A DNA stretch of 52,396 bases, taken from the NCBI GenBank assembly GCA_003167555.1, contig PMSN01000016.1:1-52396 (forward strand), written 5' to 3'. The notes under the pieces are model-generated. The model was not told where the DNA came from. It ran no database searches and saw only the letters and a list, made by a program, of their open reading frames with translations. Numbering within the stretch: position 1 is the first letter of the stretch; each line of letters begins with the position of its first letter. The DNA comes from Spartobacteria bacterium (GTDB lineage Bacteria; Verrucomicrobiota; Verrucomicrobiia; Chthoniobacterales; UBA10450). The translations under genes and the position numbers were made by a program. Shown here in pieces: positions 28,059-35,454 of this stretch.

Positions 28059-28146
28059 GGTGGGTCTCGCGCTCCGCCGCGCGATGCTTCATTGTCCCGG
28101 CTTCGCGGGCATTCTGTCATCAAGCGACGGAGCGCTCAATCCACCT
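28059..28146. repeat. palindromic element family E, copy 1
   Basis: An 88-bp imperfect palindrome starting GGTGGGTCTCGCGCTCCG and ending CGGAGCGCTCAATCCACC, with the central block TGTCCCGGCTTCG. It matches the reverse complement of the element at 35361-35454. It lies in the 219-bp gap between a glycosyltransferase gene and the ATPase remnant; the rest of that gap shows nothing else. Confidence 0.75.
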
Positions 28147-28200
28147 GATCTGCACCGAAAAAGTTTCACTGCCGCTCTGAGTGTGGCTACCTTAAAATTC

Positions 28201-28368
28201 ATGGAGGCCGAAGTTTCGCTCAGCTGCGAGGGAATCCAGCGCTACCTCGGCGAGGAAGACTCACGCGTGCACGCCTTGCGCGGGGTGTCGCTCCAGCTCG
28301 AGCGCGGCACGGTGCACGCGGCCGTTGGCCCCTCGGGCGCTCATCGCAAATGCCCTATGCGAAGCTAG
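28201..28368 (+). pseudogene. 5' fragment of a LolD/MacB-type ABC ATPase
   Basis: It encodes SLSCEGIQRYLGEEDSRVHA and continues to AVGPSG, then breaks off in the middle of the Walker A motif and runs into unrelated codons (AHRKCPMRS) and a stop. The sequence and about 40 bp upstream (TTTCACTGCCG ... GCTACCTTAAAATTC) match the intact ATPase gene at 31573. It is a truncated duplicate cut at the P-loop, next to the 3' end of the flippase gene on the other strand. It cannot bind ATP. Confidence 0.85.
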
Positions 28369-28386
28369 ACGGAACCCGTTTCCTTT

Positions 28387-29946
28387 TTACGGCGAGACAG
28401 GCGCGGTGGCTTTCTTTTTGAAAAGATGATCGACGATCGCGCGATCTGTCGGATCGAGTCCGATGATGCGCCACATGACAATGTAGCCGCCAAGGTAAAG
28501 GAGAGCTGCGCCGAGTTCGAAAATCGGTCCGTGCCAGCAGAGGCGCACCAACAAGCTGAACGGAAGCGGCCCGAGCGCAGCCAACCACGGTTTCATCATC
28601 GCGCGCCAGGGCCAGCGCCAATGAAGGAAATGGGTGATCTCGAGTCCGCGCAGCAATCCGTGAACGCAATAAGGAGCAAAAATGCCGAGGGCCGCACCGA
28701 GCGGACCAAGCACCGGAATCAAAAGCAGGCAGAGCCCAATCGCGATGGCTAACGCGATCGCGGAATTGAGCAGGTTAATGTGCGGACGGTCGATCATCAG
28801 GATGGTCTCGCCCAAGCTGACGAACGCGTTGGTCGCGCAGGCGACGGCAAGAATCGCAGCCCAGGGACCTCCGCGAGCAAAGCCAGGACCAAAGATGGTC
28901 ATGATCGCAGTCCCGGCGAGCGCAAAGACGGCGACGGCCGGCAGCAGAAGCGCCAGCATCCAGCGAGCGAGATAACCAAAGCTCTGTTCGGCTTCCGGTA
29001 TTTTTCCGCTGAAGATCTTGGGCGCGATGACTGGAGCGAAGATCGGGGTAAAGATCTGGCTGACTTTGCGCAACCCGCCGCTGAGCTGCACGGCCGCCGC
29101 ATAGATGCCGACCGTTTCCAGGGTCACGCCGGGAGCGCGGCCGATGAATGTGCCAAGAATGAGCACGTCGAGATGCATCAGGGCGATGTTGAGAAAATCG
29201 TAGAGCGCAATCGGGGCTGAATTGCGCAGCAGCTTGGGGATCAGGTTCGCCTCATTGACCGCACCCGAAGAAGGAAGCGGGATGAACAGGCGTCGCATCA
29301 AGGTGAAGGCGACCAGTCCCGAAGCGAGCGTCCCGCCGATGGCTGCAATTTCCGGGGCGAACTGCCTCATTCCGGCAAGCATGGCGAGAAGCAACGCGGC
29401 CGCGGTGCCGAGGCTTTCCGTTAAGCCGCGTGAATAAATGTCGTGGTGCATGATCGCCATGCCCCGGGAAAGCGCGTTGCTCACCCGGTAAAGCACCACC
29501 CCGGGAATGGCGAGGAGGATCAGAGCAATGGCGCGCGACACTTCTGGGCGCGAGATGAAATGCGGTCCGACTTTCCAAACGAAAAACGATCCAAGTAATG
29601 CGACGACAACGCTGCACCAGATCGAGATTCTCAGCACTGCCTTCTTGATTTTGCGGCTGCCAGAGCGGTCGCCGGCCGCTTCACATTTCGCTACGAACGC
29701 GATCGCACTTTGATCCAGCCCGAGCGCGCCGAACTTGCTCGTGAGATCCATCGTCGCCCACGCAATCCCAAATATGCCCAAAGCTTCGCTTCCAAGGAGG
29801 CGGGCGACGAGAAAGGTGAAGATACCCCGCAGGTTCGAGCTGAGAAAAGCGATCGTGTTGAAAAAGGCGCCCCGCGCCAGAAGCGCGCCGCGCGAAGCCG
29901 ATTCGTGCGCGGCGCTCTCGGCTAGTTGAACGGTGGTCCCGGGCAT
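28387..29946 (-). CDS. polysaccharide/lipid flippase (MOP superfamily, Wzx-like)
   Basis: A 519-residue membrane protein with 12-14 hydrophobic helices and the Polysacc_synt pattern: FFNTIAFLSSNLRGIFTFLV and ARLLGSEALGIFGIAWATMD at the N-terminus and WRIIGLDPTDRAI at the end. It should flip a lipid-linked glycan or similar amphiphile across the inner membrane. The ATG at 29946 follows the stop of the upstream glycosyltransferase by four bases; a start at 29970 would overlap it. It is paralogous to the flippase at 32303 and to the remnant at 24482. Confidence 0.82.
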   Translation of the reverse strand: MPGTTVQLAESAAHESASRGALLARGAFFNTIAFLSSNLRGIFTFLVARLLGSEALGIFGIAWATMDLTSKFGALGLDQSAIAFVAKCEAAGDRSGSRKIKKAVLRISIWCSVVVALLGSFFVWKVGPHFISRPEVSRAIALILLAIPGVVLYRVSNALSRGMAIMHHDIYSRGLTESLGTAAALLLAMLAGMRQFAPEIAAIGGTLASGLVAFTLMRRLFIPLPSSGAVNEANLIPKLLRNSAPIALYDFLNIALMHLDVLILGTFIGRAPGVTLETVGIYAAAVQLSGGLRKVSQIFTPIFAPVIAPKIFSGKIPEAEQSFGYLARWMLALLLPAVAVFALAGTAIMTIFGPGFARGGPWAAILAVACATNAFVSLGETILMIDRPHINLLNSAIALAIAIGLCLLLIPVLGPLGAALGIFAPYCVHGLLRGLEITHFLHWRWPWRAMMKPWLAALGPLPFSLLVRLCWHGPIFELGAALLYLGGYIVMWRIIGLDPTDRAIVDHLFKKKATAPVSP

Positions 29947-29950
29947 ACGG

Positions 29951-31078
29951 TCAACGCGCAGCCGCCGCACGATAAACTTCCAGCGTCTCGCGCGCGCAAC
30001 GATTCCAGGAAAATGCGCGCGCCCGCGCCAGCCCTTGCCCGGCGAGGGAGCCGCGCAGCTCGGGTGCCACCATCAGTTGACGAAGCGCGGCGGCCAGCGA
30101 CTCCAGCTCCTCCGGCCTAACGAGTAATGCCGCGCCGGCGGTGATCTCGCGTAACGCTGGAATGTCGCTGCAGATCACCGGACAGCCGCACGCCATTGCC
30201 TCGAGGACGGGCAAACCGAAACCTTCATAGACCGACGGCTGAATCAACGCCTCTGCCCCCTGCAAAAGCACGACCAGATCTTCCAGCGCGATTGCCTCAT
30301 GCCAGATAAGCCGGTCCTCGATGTGCAAATCGCGGCCGCGGCGCATAAGCCGCTCGCTCTTCTTTCGCCGCTGGACAAAAACGAGACGCCACGGCGGCGG
30401 GGCGGCGGCGGCGAACGCTTCGAGAGCGAGATCGTGCCGCTTTGTCGGAACATTCGCACCGACCACGAGAAGATATGGCCACTCTCCACCAAGAAGCGAC
30501 GCGGCGCGTTTTTGCGCAGCGGAAAGATCCTCCCCCGGTCGAAAACAGTCGTCGGCTCCTTCCCAAATAACGATTACGCGCGTTGCGGCCGCCGGCATCA
30601 TTGCGCAAATGCGATCGGCCGTCGCCTGGCTCGGCGCAATCACAAACGTCGCCTCACGCAACGCGCGCCAGACCGCACCCGTGTAGTAAGACCATCGCTC
30701 CACACCATGAAGGTGAAGATCGGGACGTTCCAGCGCCATCAAATCGTGGACGGTCACAACGCTGGCGCATTTTACGTTTCGCGGCAGCAGGTTGTGCGGG
30801 CTGTGAAAAACATCGATCCCGGTCAAGGAGGCAAAGTGTTCCGGCCACCATGTGGTCAAGGGCGAATTCGGGCCAGGCCTGACAGTTACCTCGCTCGTGT
30901 TCACCGCTGGAGAGAGCGGACGCGGGGCCAATCGATGCCTCCAGAGAAGAAAATGATCGTTCGCTCCCAGATTAGGGAGATGATCTACCAGCGCTTGAAC
31001 GTAGGAGCCGATGCCGCTCGGTTTTTTCTGCACGGATCTCGCGTCGATCGCGACGGTGATTGATTTGCCCGATTTCAA
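29951..31078 (-). CDS. GT4 glycosyltransferase
   Basis: A 375-residue GT-B enzyme. The N-terminal domain has IAVAIDARSVQKKPSGIGSY-like sequence (VAIDARSVQKKPSGIGSYV) and VFHSPHNLLP; the C-terminal domain has LLVVGANVPTKRHDLAL, QPSVYEGFGLPVLEAMACG and CPVICSDIPALREI, the donor-binding E-x7-E region. Typical of mannosyl-, rhamnosyl- or glucosyltransferases acting on lipid-linked glycans at the cytosolic face. It is co-transcribed with the flippase downstream (four-base gap). ATG 31078 is taken; the first strand begins at ITVAIDAR. Confidence 0.85.
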   Translation of the reverse strand: MKSGKSITVAIDARSVQKKPSGIGSYVQALVDHLPNLGANDHFLLWRHRLAPRPLSPAVNTSEVTVRPGPNSPLTTWWPEHFASLTGIDVFHSPHNLLPRNVKCASVVTVHDLMALERPDLHLHGVERWSYYTGAVWRALREATFVIAPSQATADRICAMMPAAATRVIVIWEGADDCFRPGEDLSAAQKRAASLLGGEWPYLLVVGANVPTKRHDLALEAFAAAAPPPWRLVFVQRRKKSERLMRRGRDLHIEDRLIWHEAIALEDLVVLLQGAEALIQPSVYEGFGLPVLEAMACGCPVICSDIPALREITAGAALLVRPEELESLAAALRQLMVAPELRGSLAGQGLARARAFSWNRCARETLEVYRAAAAR

Positions 31079-31264
31079 TGCGCCGGTTTTCCGCGGGTGG
31101 AATCAAGAGGGGATCTCTTTCCAGATGCGATGGTGCGACTTCTCGCTGAAGGCCTCCGCCCGAACGGCAACACCAGAGTTCGATTCATTTCGTCGAGCGA
31201 TCCCCCGCGGTTTCTTTCGCTTGGGTGCCCGGCGTTTCGACTTGTGCCGAGGTGCGGACTATTC

Positions 31265-31510
31265 TCATCCGCGGTTCGACCGAAGAGCGATCGCCCCGTT
31301 CACATCCTTGCAATAATGTAATCGGCCGGTCATCCAACTGTTAGCTACTGTGGCTATGCTTCGGTCGGATTCCGAGAGAATTATCGCCTCGCGAAACCCG
31401 AGGCGTTGCACGATCCGCAATAGCCGTTCCAAAAGCGATACGCCGAACGGCTCGCAGAACGTGTCGGGCGCGCGGGCCAGAATGAGCAATTGCGGTCGCG
31501 AGGTTTCCAT
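31265..31510 (-). pseudogene. N-terminal fragment of a nucleotidyltransferase-like protein
   Basis: The frame encodes RPQLLILARAPDTFCEPFGV then SLLERLLRIVQRLGFREAII, the start of a MobA/IPCT-like nucleotidyltransferase fold, and stops after 81 residues with no catalytic domain. It resembles in layout the N-terminal domain of the fused CDP-alcohol phosphotransferase encoded at 35452-36627. It may be a remnant of a related gene or a small protein. The neighbouring stretch 31080-31264 shows no recognisable coding sequence. Confidence 0.4.
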
Positions 31511-31572
31511 GAGGCCGGGAGACGAAGCAAAAAGGTTTCACTGCCGTCGGGAGTGAAGCTACCTTAAAATTC

Positions 31573-32277
31573 ATGGTCGCCGAAGTTTCGCTCAGTTGCG
31601 AAGGCATCGAACGTTATCTGGGCGAGGAAGATTCGCGCGTGCATGCCTTGCGCGGGGTCACGCTCCAACTCGATCGCGGCACCGTCCACGCCGTGGTCGG
31701 TCCGTCCGGTTGCGGCAAGAGCACGCTCCTCTACATCCTCGGCTTGCTCGATCACGCCGATAGCGGCTGGGTCACGATCGAGGCCGAAGCGGTCTCGCAT
31801 TTGCGCGACGATGCGCTGGCGAAAAAACGGAACGAACTGCTCGGCTTCATTTTTCAATTCCATTTTCTCCTGGAGGATTTTACCGCCCAGGAAAATGTCA
31901 TGATCCCGATGCGACGTCTCGCCGTCTTGAGCGAACCCGAGATGCTGGAGCGGGCCGCGTATCTGCTCGATGAAGTGGGGCTGGGAAGCAAATTGAAAAG
32001 GCCGAGCCGGCATCTTTCCGGCGGCGAACAACAGCGCGTGGCCGTCGCCCGCGCGCTCGCGAACAACCCGAGTGTGATTCTGGCCGATGAGCCAACGGGA
32101 AATCTCGACAGCGCAAATTCCCGGCGCGCTTTCGAGTTATTGCAACGCATAGTGCAGGAGGAGCGCAAAGCTCTCCTGCTCGTGACGCACAATCCGGAGA
32201 TCGCGGAAGCCTGCGACTGGATTCACGAGATGCAGGACGGCTTGATCGTCGGCAGCCATCCGCGCGGCCGCAGATGA
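31573..32277 (+). CDS. LolD/MacB-type ABC transporter ATPase
   Basis: A 234-residue ATPase with Walker A GPSGCGKST, Q-loop FIFQFHFLLEDF, signature LSGGEQQRVAVARAL, Walker B ILADEPTGNLDS and H-loop LVTHNP. It is the energy source for an FtsX-type permease of the MacB/LolE group, most likely the one encoded at 21969. About 40 bp upstream of its ATG is conserved in front of the truncated copy at 28201, so that block probably carries the promoter; no clear Shine-Dalgarno sequence precedes the ATG. The N-terminal extension VAEVSLSCEGIERYLGEEDS is specific to this gene pair. Confidence 0.92.
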   Translation: MVAEVSLSCEGIERYLGEEDSRVHALRGVTLQLDRGTVHAVVGPSGCGKSTLLYILGLLDHADSGWVTIEAEAVSHLRDDALAKKRNELLGFIFQFHFLLEDFTAQENVMIPMRRLAVLSEPEMLERAAYLLDEVGLGSKLKRPSRHLSGGEQQRVAVARALANNPSVILADEPTGNLDSANSRRAFELLQRIVQEERKALLLVTHNPEIAEACDWIHEMQDGLIVGSHPRGRR

Positions 32278-32302
32278 AGCGGGCCAGCCTTCGCCAAATT
32301 CC

Positions 32303-33841
32303 ATGACGACCGCCGAGACAATGCTGCGTCCGATCACGCCGCCCGGGACCCTCGAGCGCGGAGCACCCGTCGATCATGGCGCGGAATTGAAGCGCGGCGC
32401 GTGGGCAAATTTCATCGCGATGCTCGCCTCGAATTTTCGCGGCATCTTCACTTTCCTCGTCGCGCGGCTGCTTGGCCCGGCCGCGCTGGGCATTTTCTCG
32501 GTCGCGTGGGCGACGACCGATCTGGTGAGCAAAATCGGCATCTTTGGGCTCGACGACACGATCATCACTTTCATCGCGCGGGCCGAAGCGGCCGGCGATC
32601 GCGCGCGCAGCCGCATGCTTTTTCGCCTCGCCGTTTTCCTGGGAGTGCTGCAATGCGCCATCCTCGCGGCGATCGCGATCACGGTGGTGCGGCTCTTCGG
32701 GAATCGGCTCGGGCTCGATCCGCAAATGGTGGCGGCGCTTTCGGTGATGCTTTGCGCGATGCCGGTGGTCGCCTTGTATCGCATCAACACCGCTGTGTCG
32801 CGCGGGATGAAAGTGATGCGGCACGACATTTTTTCCCGCGGGATCACTGAAACAATCGTGACCACCCTCGCTTTCCTCGTTGCGCTCCAATTCGGAAAGA
32901 CTTTCGCGCCCGAGATCGCGGTCATCGTGGGAATGGGCGCGTCGGGGATCGTCGCGCTCCTTCTGGCGGCATCGCTCTTTCGCTCCGCGCCTCCGGCTCC
33001 AGCCGCCATTTCCTACCTTGCAGAATCCCGTCGCTTGCTCGCCTACGCCGCGCCGATCAGCGCTTACGATTTACTCAATTCGATCATCGTTCGGCTCGAT
33101 GTGATCATGCTCGGATGTTTTGTCGGACGCGCGCCTGGCGTGACGCTAACGACCCTCGGCATCTACGGCGCGGCGGTTGAAATCGCCGGCGGCTTGCGCA
33201 AGATCAATCAGGCATTCAATCCAATCTTCGCGCCGATCGTGGCCGGGTTGACGGTCGATGGAGATCAGGAGCACGCCGCCGCGGCCTTCTCGCGCGTCGC
33301 GCAATGGATGCTCTGGATTCTGCTGCCGCTCGTCGCCGTCATGGTCCTGGCCGGCTCATTTATTCTGGGGATCTACGGCCCGGCGTTTCGTCAGGGTGGA
33401 ATGTGGCTCGGCATTGTCGCGATCGCCTGCGCGACCAACGCATTCGTCAGCCTCGCCGAAACGGTGATCACGGTGCAAAAGCCGCGGCTGAATTTGTTGA
33501 ACTCGATCATTACTTGCGCGGTCGCGCTCACCGCGAACCTCTGGCTCATCAGCCGTTTCGGCGTGACGGGCGCGGCGTTTGGCATTCTCCTTCCCTACGT
33601 GTTGCAGGGAATTCTCCGTTATCGCGCGCTCCGTCTCGTCTTTCGCTGGCGCAACCCGTGGGGCGACGTCGGCCATCCGTTGCTCGCCGGTCTCATCGCT
33701 GCCGTGCCTGCGTTCGCCTGCCGCGTATTGATCGATGGAAGCGCCGGCCAGGTCATCGCCGCAGTCGTGTTCCTGTTGGTTTACGCTCTCGCATGGCTCT
33801 ACTATCGCAAAGTGATTGCCAACGTGAGGAGGGCGGGATGA
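32303..33841 (+). CDS. polysaccharide/lipid flippase (MOP superfamily)
   Basis: A 512-residue paralogue of the flippase at 28387, sharing NFRGIFTFLVARLLGPAALG at the N-terminus and the same 12-14 helix pattern. It follows the ABC ATPase gene by 25 bp and overlaps the SDR gene (ATGA), so it may belong to the same transcript as both. The C-terminal tail differs from the other paralogue and ends YYRKVIANVRRAG. Substrate unknown; its place at the head of the lipid-like cluster makes a lipid-linked or lipid substrate attractive. Confidence 0.82.
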   Translation: MTTAETMLRPITPPGTLERGAPVDHGAELKRGAWANFIAMLASNFRGIFTFLVARLLGPAALGIFSVAWATTDLVSKIGIFGLDDTIITFIARAEAAGDRARSRMLFRLAVFLGVLQCAILAAIAITVVRLFGNRLGLDPQMVAALSVMLCAMPVVALYRINTAVSRGMKVMRHDIFSRGITETIVTTLAFLVALQFGKTFAPEIAVIVGMGASGIVALLLAASLFRSAPPAPAAISYLAESRRLLAYAAPISAYDLLNSIIVRLDVIMLGCFVGRAPGVTLTTLGIYGAAVEIAGGLRKINQAFNPIFAPIVAGLTVDGDQEHAAAAFSRVAQWMLWILLPLVAVMVLAGSFILGIYGPAFRQGGMWLGIVAIACATNAFVSLAETVITVQKPRLNLLNSIITCAVALTANLWLISRFGVTGAAFGILLPYVLQGILRYRALRLVFRWRNPWGDVGHPLLAGLIAAVPAFACRVLIDGSAGQVIAAVVFLLVYALAWLYYRKVIANVRRAG

Positions 33842-34638
33842 AACGCGTCTTCCTCACCGGCGCGAGTTCCGGCATCGGCCTCGCCACCGCGACGCTGCTG
33901 GCAGAACGCGGCGACGAAGTCTGGGGCACATCGCGCGATATCGCGCGACTTCCGCCGTTGCCGCATCTCCATCCCGTTCGTCTCGATCTCGGCGATTTAC
34001 ATTCGTTAGGCCAAAGCTTTGCCGCCGCGCTCAACGACGCCGGCCATTTCGACGTCGTGATCAACAACGCGGGCAGCGGCCATTTCGGTCCGGGCGAATT
34101 TCTCACCGTCGATGCCGTCCGCCAGCAATTTCAGACGGTTGTGTTCGCGCATATCGAGCTTTGCCGGCTCGCCTTTGCCGCAATGCGTGTGCACGGCAGC
34201 GGCCGCATCATCAACGTCACCTCGCTGGCGTCGCGATTGCCCGTGCCATTCATGGGCGCATACAACGCGGCGAAAGCGGCCATGGCCTCGTTTACCATGT
34301 CGCTCCAATTGGAACTGGAAGGCTCCGACATTCGCATCATCGATGTGCAGCCGGGCGATATTTGTACCGAGTTCAACGACGTGATCGCGAAAACAGAAAT
34401 GGACGACCGCTACGCCGCGCGTGTCGAAAAGACCTGGCGCGCGGTCGATCGCAACATGAAGGCGGCGCCGAAACCGGACTTAGTCGCGCGCCGCATTGCG
34501 AAACTGATCGATGCCGCGAATCCCCCGCCGCGCGTCACAGTCGGCGACACACTTCAATCGATCATCGCCCCGATCATCTTTCGTCTTCTGCCGCAGCGCG
34601 TCCGGATCTGGGGCTTGAAGAAATATTACGGACTGTAG
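33838..34638 (+). CDS. short-chain dehydrogenase/reductase
   Basis: A 266-residue classical SDR with the cofactor motif TGASSGIG, NNAG at about residues 80-83, the catalytic Ser in INVTSLASRLP and YNAAK. The C-terminal extension (PPPRVTVGDTLQSIIAPIIF) resembles SDRs that act on lipid or steroid-like ketones. Because a serine-palmitoyltransferase-type enzyme is encoded nearby, reduction of a 3-keto-sphingoid base is an attractive role, but this is inference; no sequence feature proves it. The ATG start overlaps the flippase stop. Confidence 0.8.
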   Translation: MKRVFLTGASSGIGLATATLLAERGDEVWGTSRDIARLPPLPHLHPVRLDLGDLHSLGQSFAAALNDAGHFDVVINNAGSGHFGPGEFLTVDAVRQQFQTVVFAHIELCRLAFAAMRVHGSGRIINVTSLASRLPVPFMGAYNAAKAAMASFTMSLQLELEGSDIRIIDVQPGDICTEFNDVIAKTEMDDRYAARVEKTWRAVDRNMKAAPKPDLVARRIAKLIDAANPPPRVTVGDTLQSIIAPIIFRLLPQRVRIWGLKKYYGL

Positions 34639-34640
34639 CC

Positions 34641-35363
34641 GTGGGCAGCATCACGGACGCGGTCATCTTAATGGCGGGAACCGGATCACGTCTCCGCGGC
34701 TCCGCGGACACGATCGCGAAACCGCTCATTCCGATCGCCGGCCGTCCGCTGATTTCCCACGCGATCGAATCGTTCGACAAGGTTGGCGTGAAGCGATTGC
34801 ACGCGGTAGTCGGCCCGAACGGCGACGAGCTGGCCGCGGCCGTGGCGCCGCTGCTTCCCGCGCACATGCAGTTTCATCCCATCGGAAATCTGAACTGGCA
34901 GAAGCAAAACGGCGTCTCGCTCCTCACCGCCGCGGGAAAGGTGAACGCACCGTTTTTCCTCGCGATGGGCGATCACCTCTTTGAATCGTCGATTCTCGAC
35001 TCGCTCATCGCGCACGCAGACCTGACGCGATTGAACCTGGCCGTCGATAAGAAGATCAAAGCGATCTTCGATTTGGACGACGCGATGAAAGTTCGGACGG
35101 AAGGCAATCTGATCGTTGCGATCGGCAAAAAGCTCGAAAACTACAACGCGATCGACACGGGAATCTTTCTCTGTCCCGAGATCATGTTCGAGTATTTGCG
35201 CCGCGTCTTGAAAGATGGCGATTGCAGCCTGGCCGACGGCGTGCGGCTCATGGCGGAGGAAGGAAACGCTCTCGCCGTCGATATTGGCGACGCCTGGTGG
35301 CAGGACGTGGACACGCCCGAAATGCTGCAGCGCGCCGAAGCGGAAGCGAAGCGTTTGCTCTAG
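34641..35363 (+). CDS. sugar/inositol-phosphate nucleotidyltransferase (IPCT-like)
   Basis: A 240-residue nucleotidyltransferase with ILMAGTGSRLRGS, KPLIPIAGRPLI, FFLAMGDHLFE and QDVDTPEML. The middle part (LNLAVDKKIKAIFDLDDAMK, VRTEGNLIVAIGKKL, NAIDTGIF) recalls the inositol-1-phosphate cytidylyltransferase domain of the IPCT/DIPPS enzymes of Archaeoglobus and Thermotoga, from memory rather than alignment. It would make CDP-inositol (or another NDP-alcohol) for the CDP-alcohol phosphotransferases that follow. GTG 34641 is two bases after the SDR stop. The stop TAG lies inside the end of a family E palindrome. Confidence 0.7.
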   Translation: MGSITDAVILMAGTGSRLRGSADTIAKPLIPIAGRPLISHAIESFDKVGVKRLHAVVGPNGDELAAAVAPLLPAHMQFHPIGNLNWQKQNGVSLLTAAGKVNAPFFLAMGDHLFESSILDSLIAHADLTRLNLAVDKKIKAIFDLDDAMKVRTEGNLIVAIGKKLENYNAIDTGIFLCPEIMFEYLRRVLKDGDCSLADGVRLMAEEGNALAVDIGDAWWQDVDTPEMLQRAEAEAKRLL

Positions 35364-35454
35364 GTGGATCGCGCGCTCCGTCGCGCGATGACGAGGAAAT
35401 GCCGCCGAAGCCGGGACAGATAAACATCGAGCGGCGGAGCGCTCGATCCACCTA
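35361..35454. repeat. palindromic element family E, copy 2, carrying stop codons of both flanking genes
   Basis: A 94-bp palindrome fills the gap between two convergent genes. It begins TAGGTGGATCGCGCGCTCC and ends with the near-complement GGAGCGCTCGATCCACCTA. Its first three bases are the TAG of the plus-strand nucleotidyltransferase gene, and its last three are the TAG of the minus-strand phosphotransferase gene. It may act as a bidirectional terminator-like hairpin. Confidence 0.85.

Noticed and set aside
31097-31321. 74-codon plus-strand frame upstream of the ATPase gene
   Set aside because: The start looks faintly like a peptidase-type N-terminus, but no conserved motif follows and there is no ribosome binding site.
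33304-33837. Upstream extension of the SDR frame
   Set aside because: It lies inside the flippase gene in another frame; ATG 33838 starts directly before the TGASSGIG motif.
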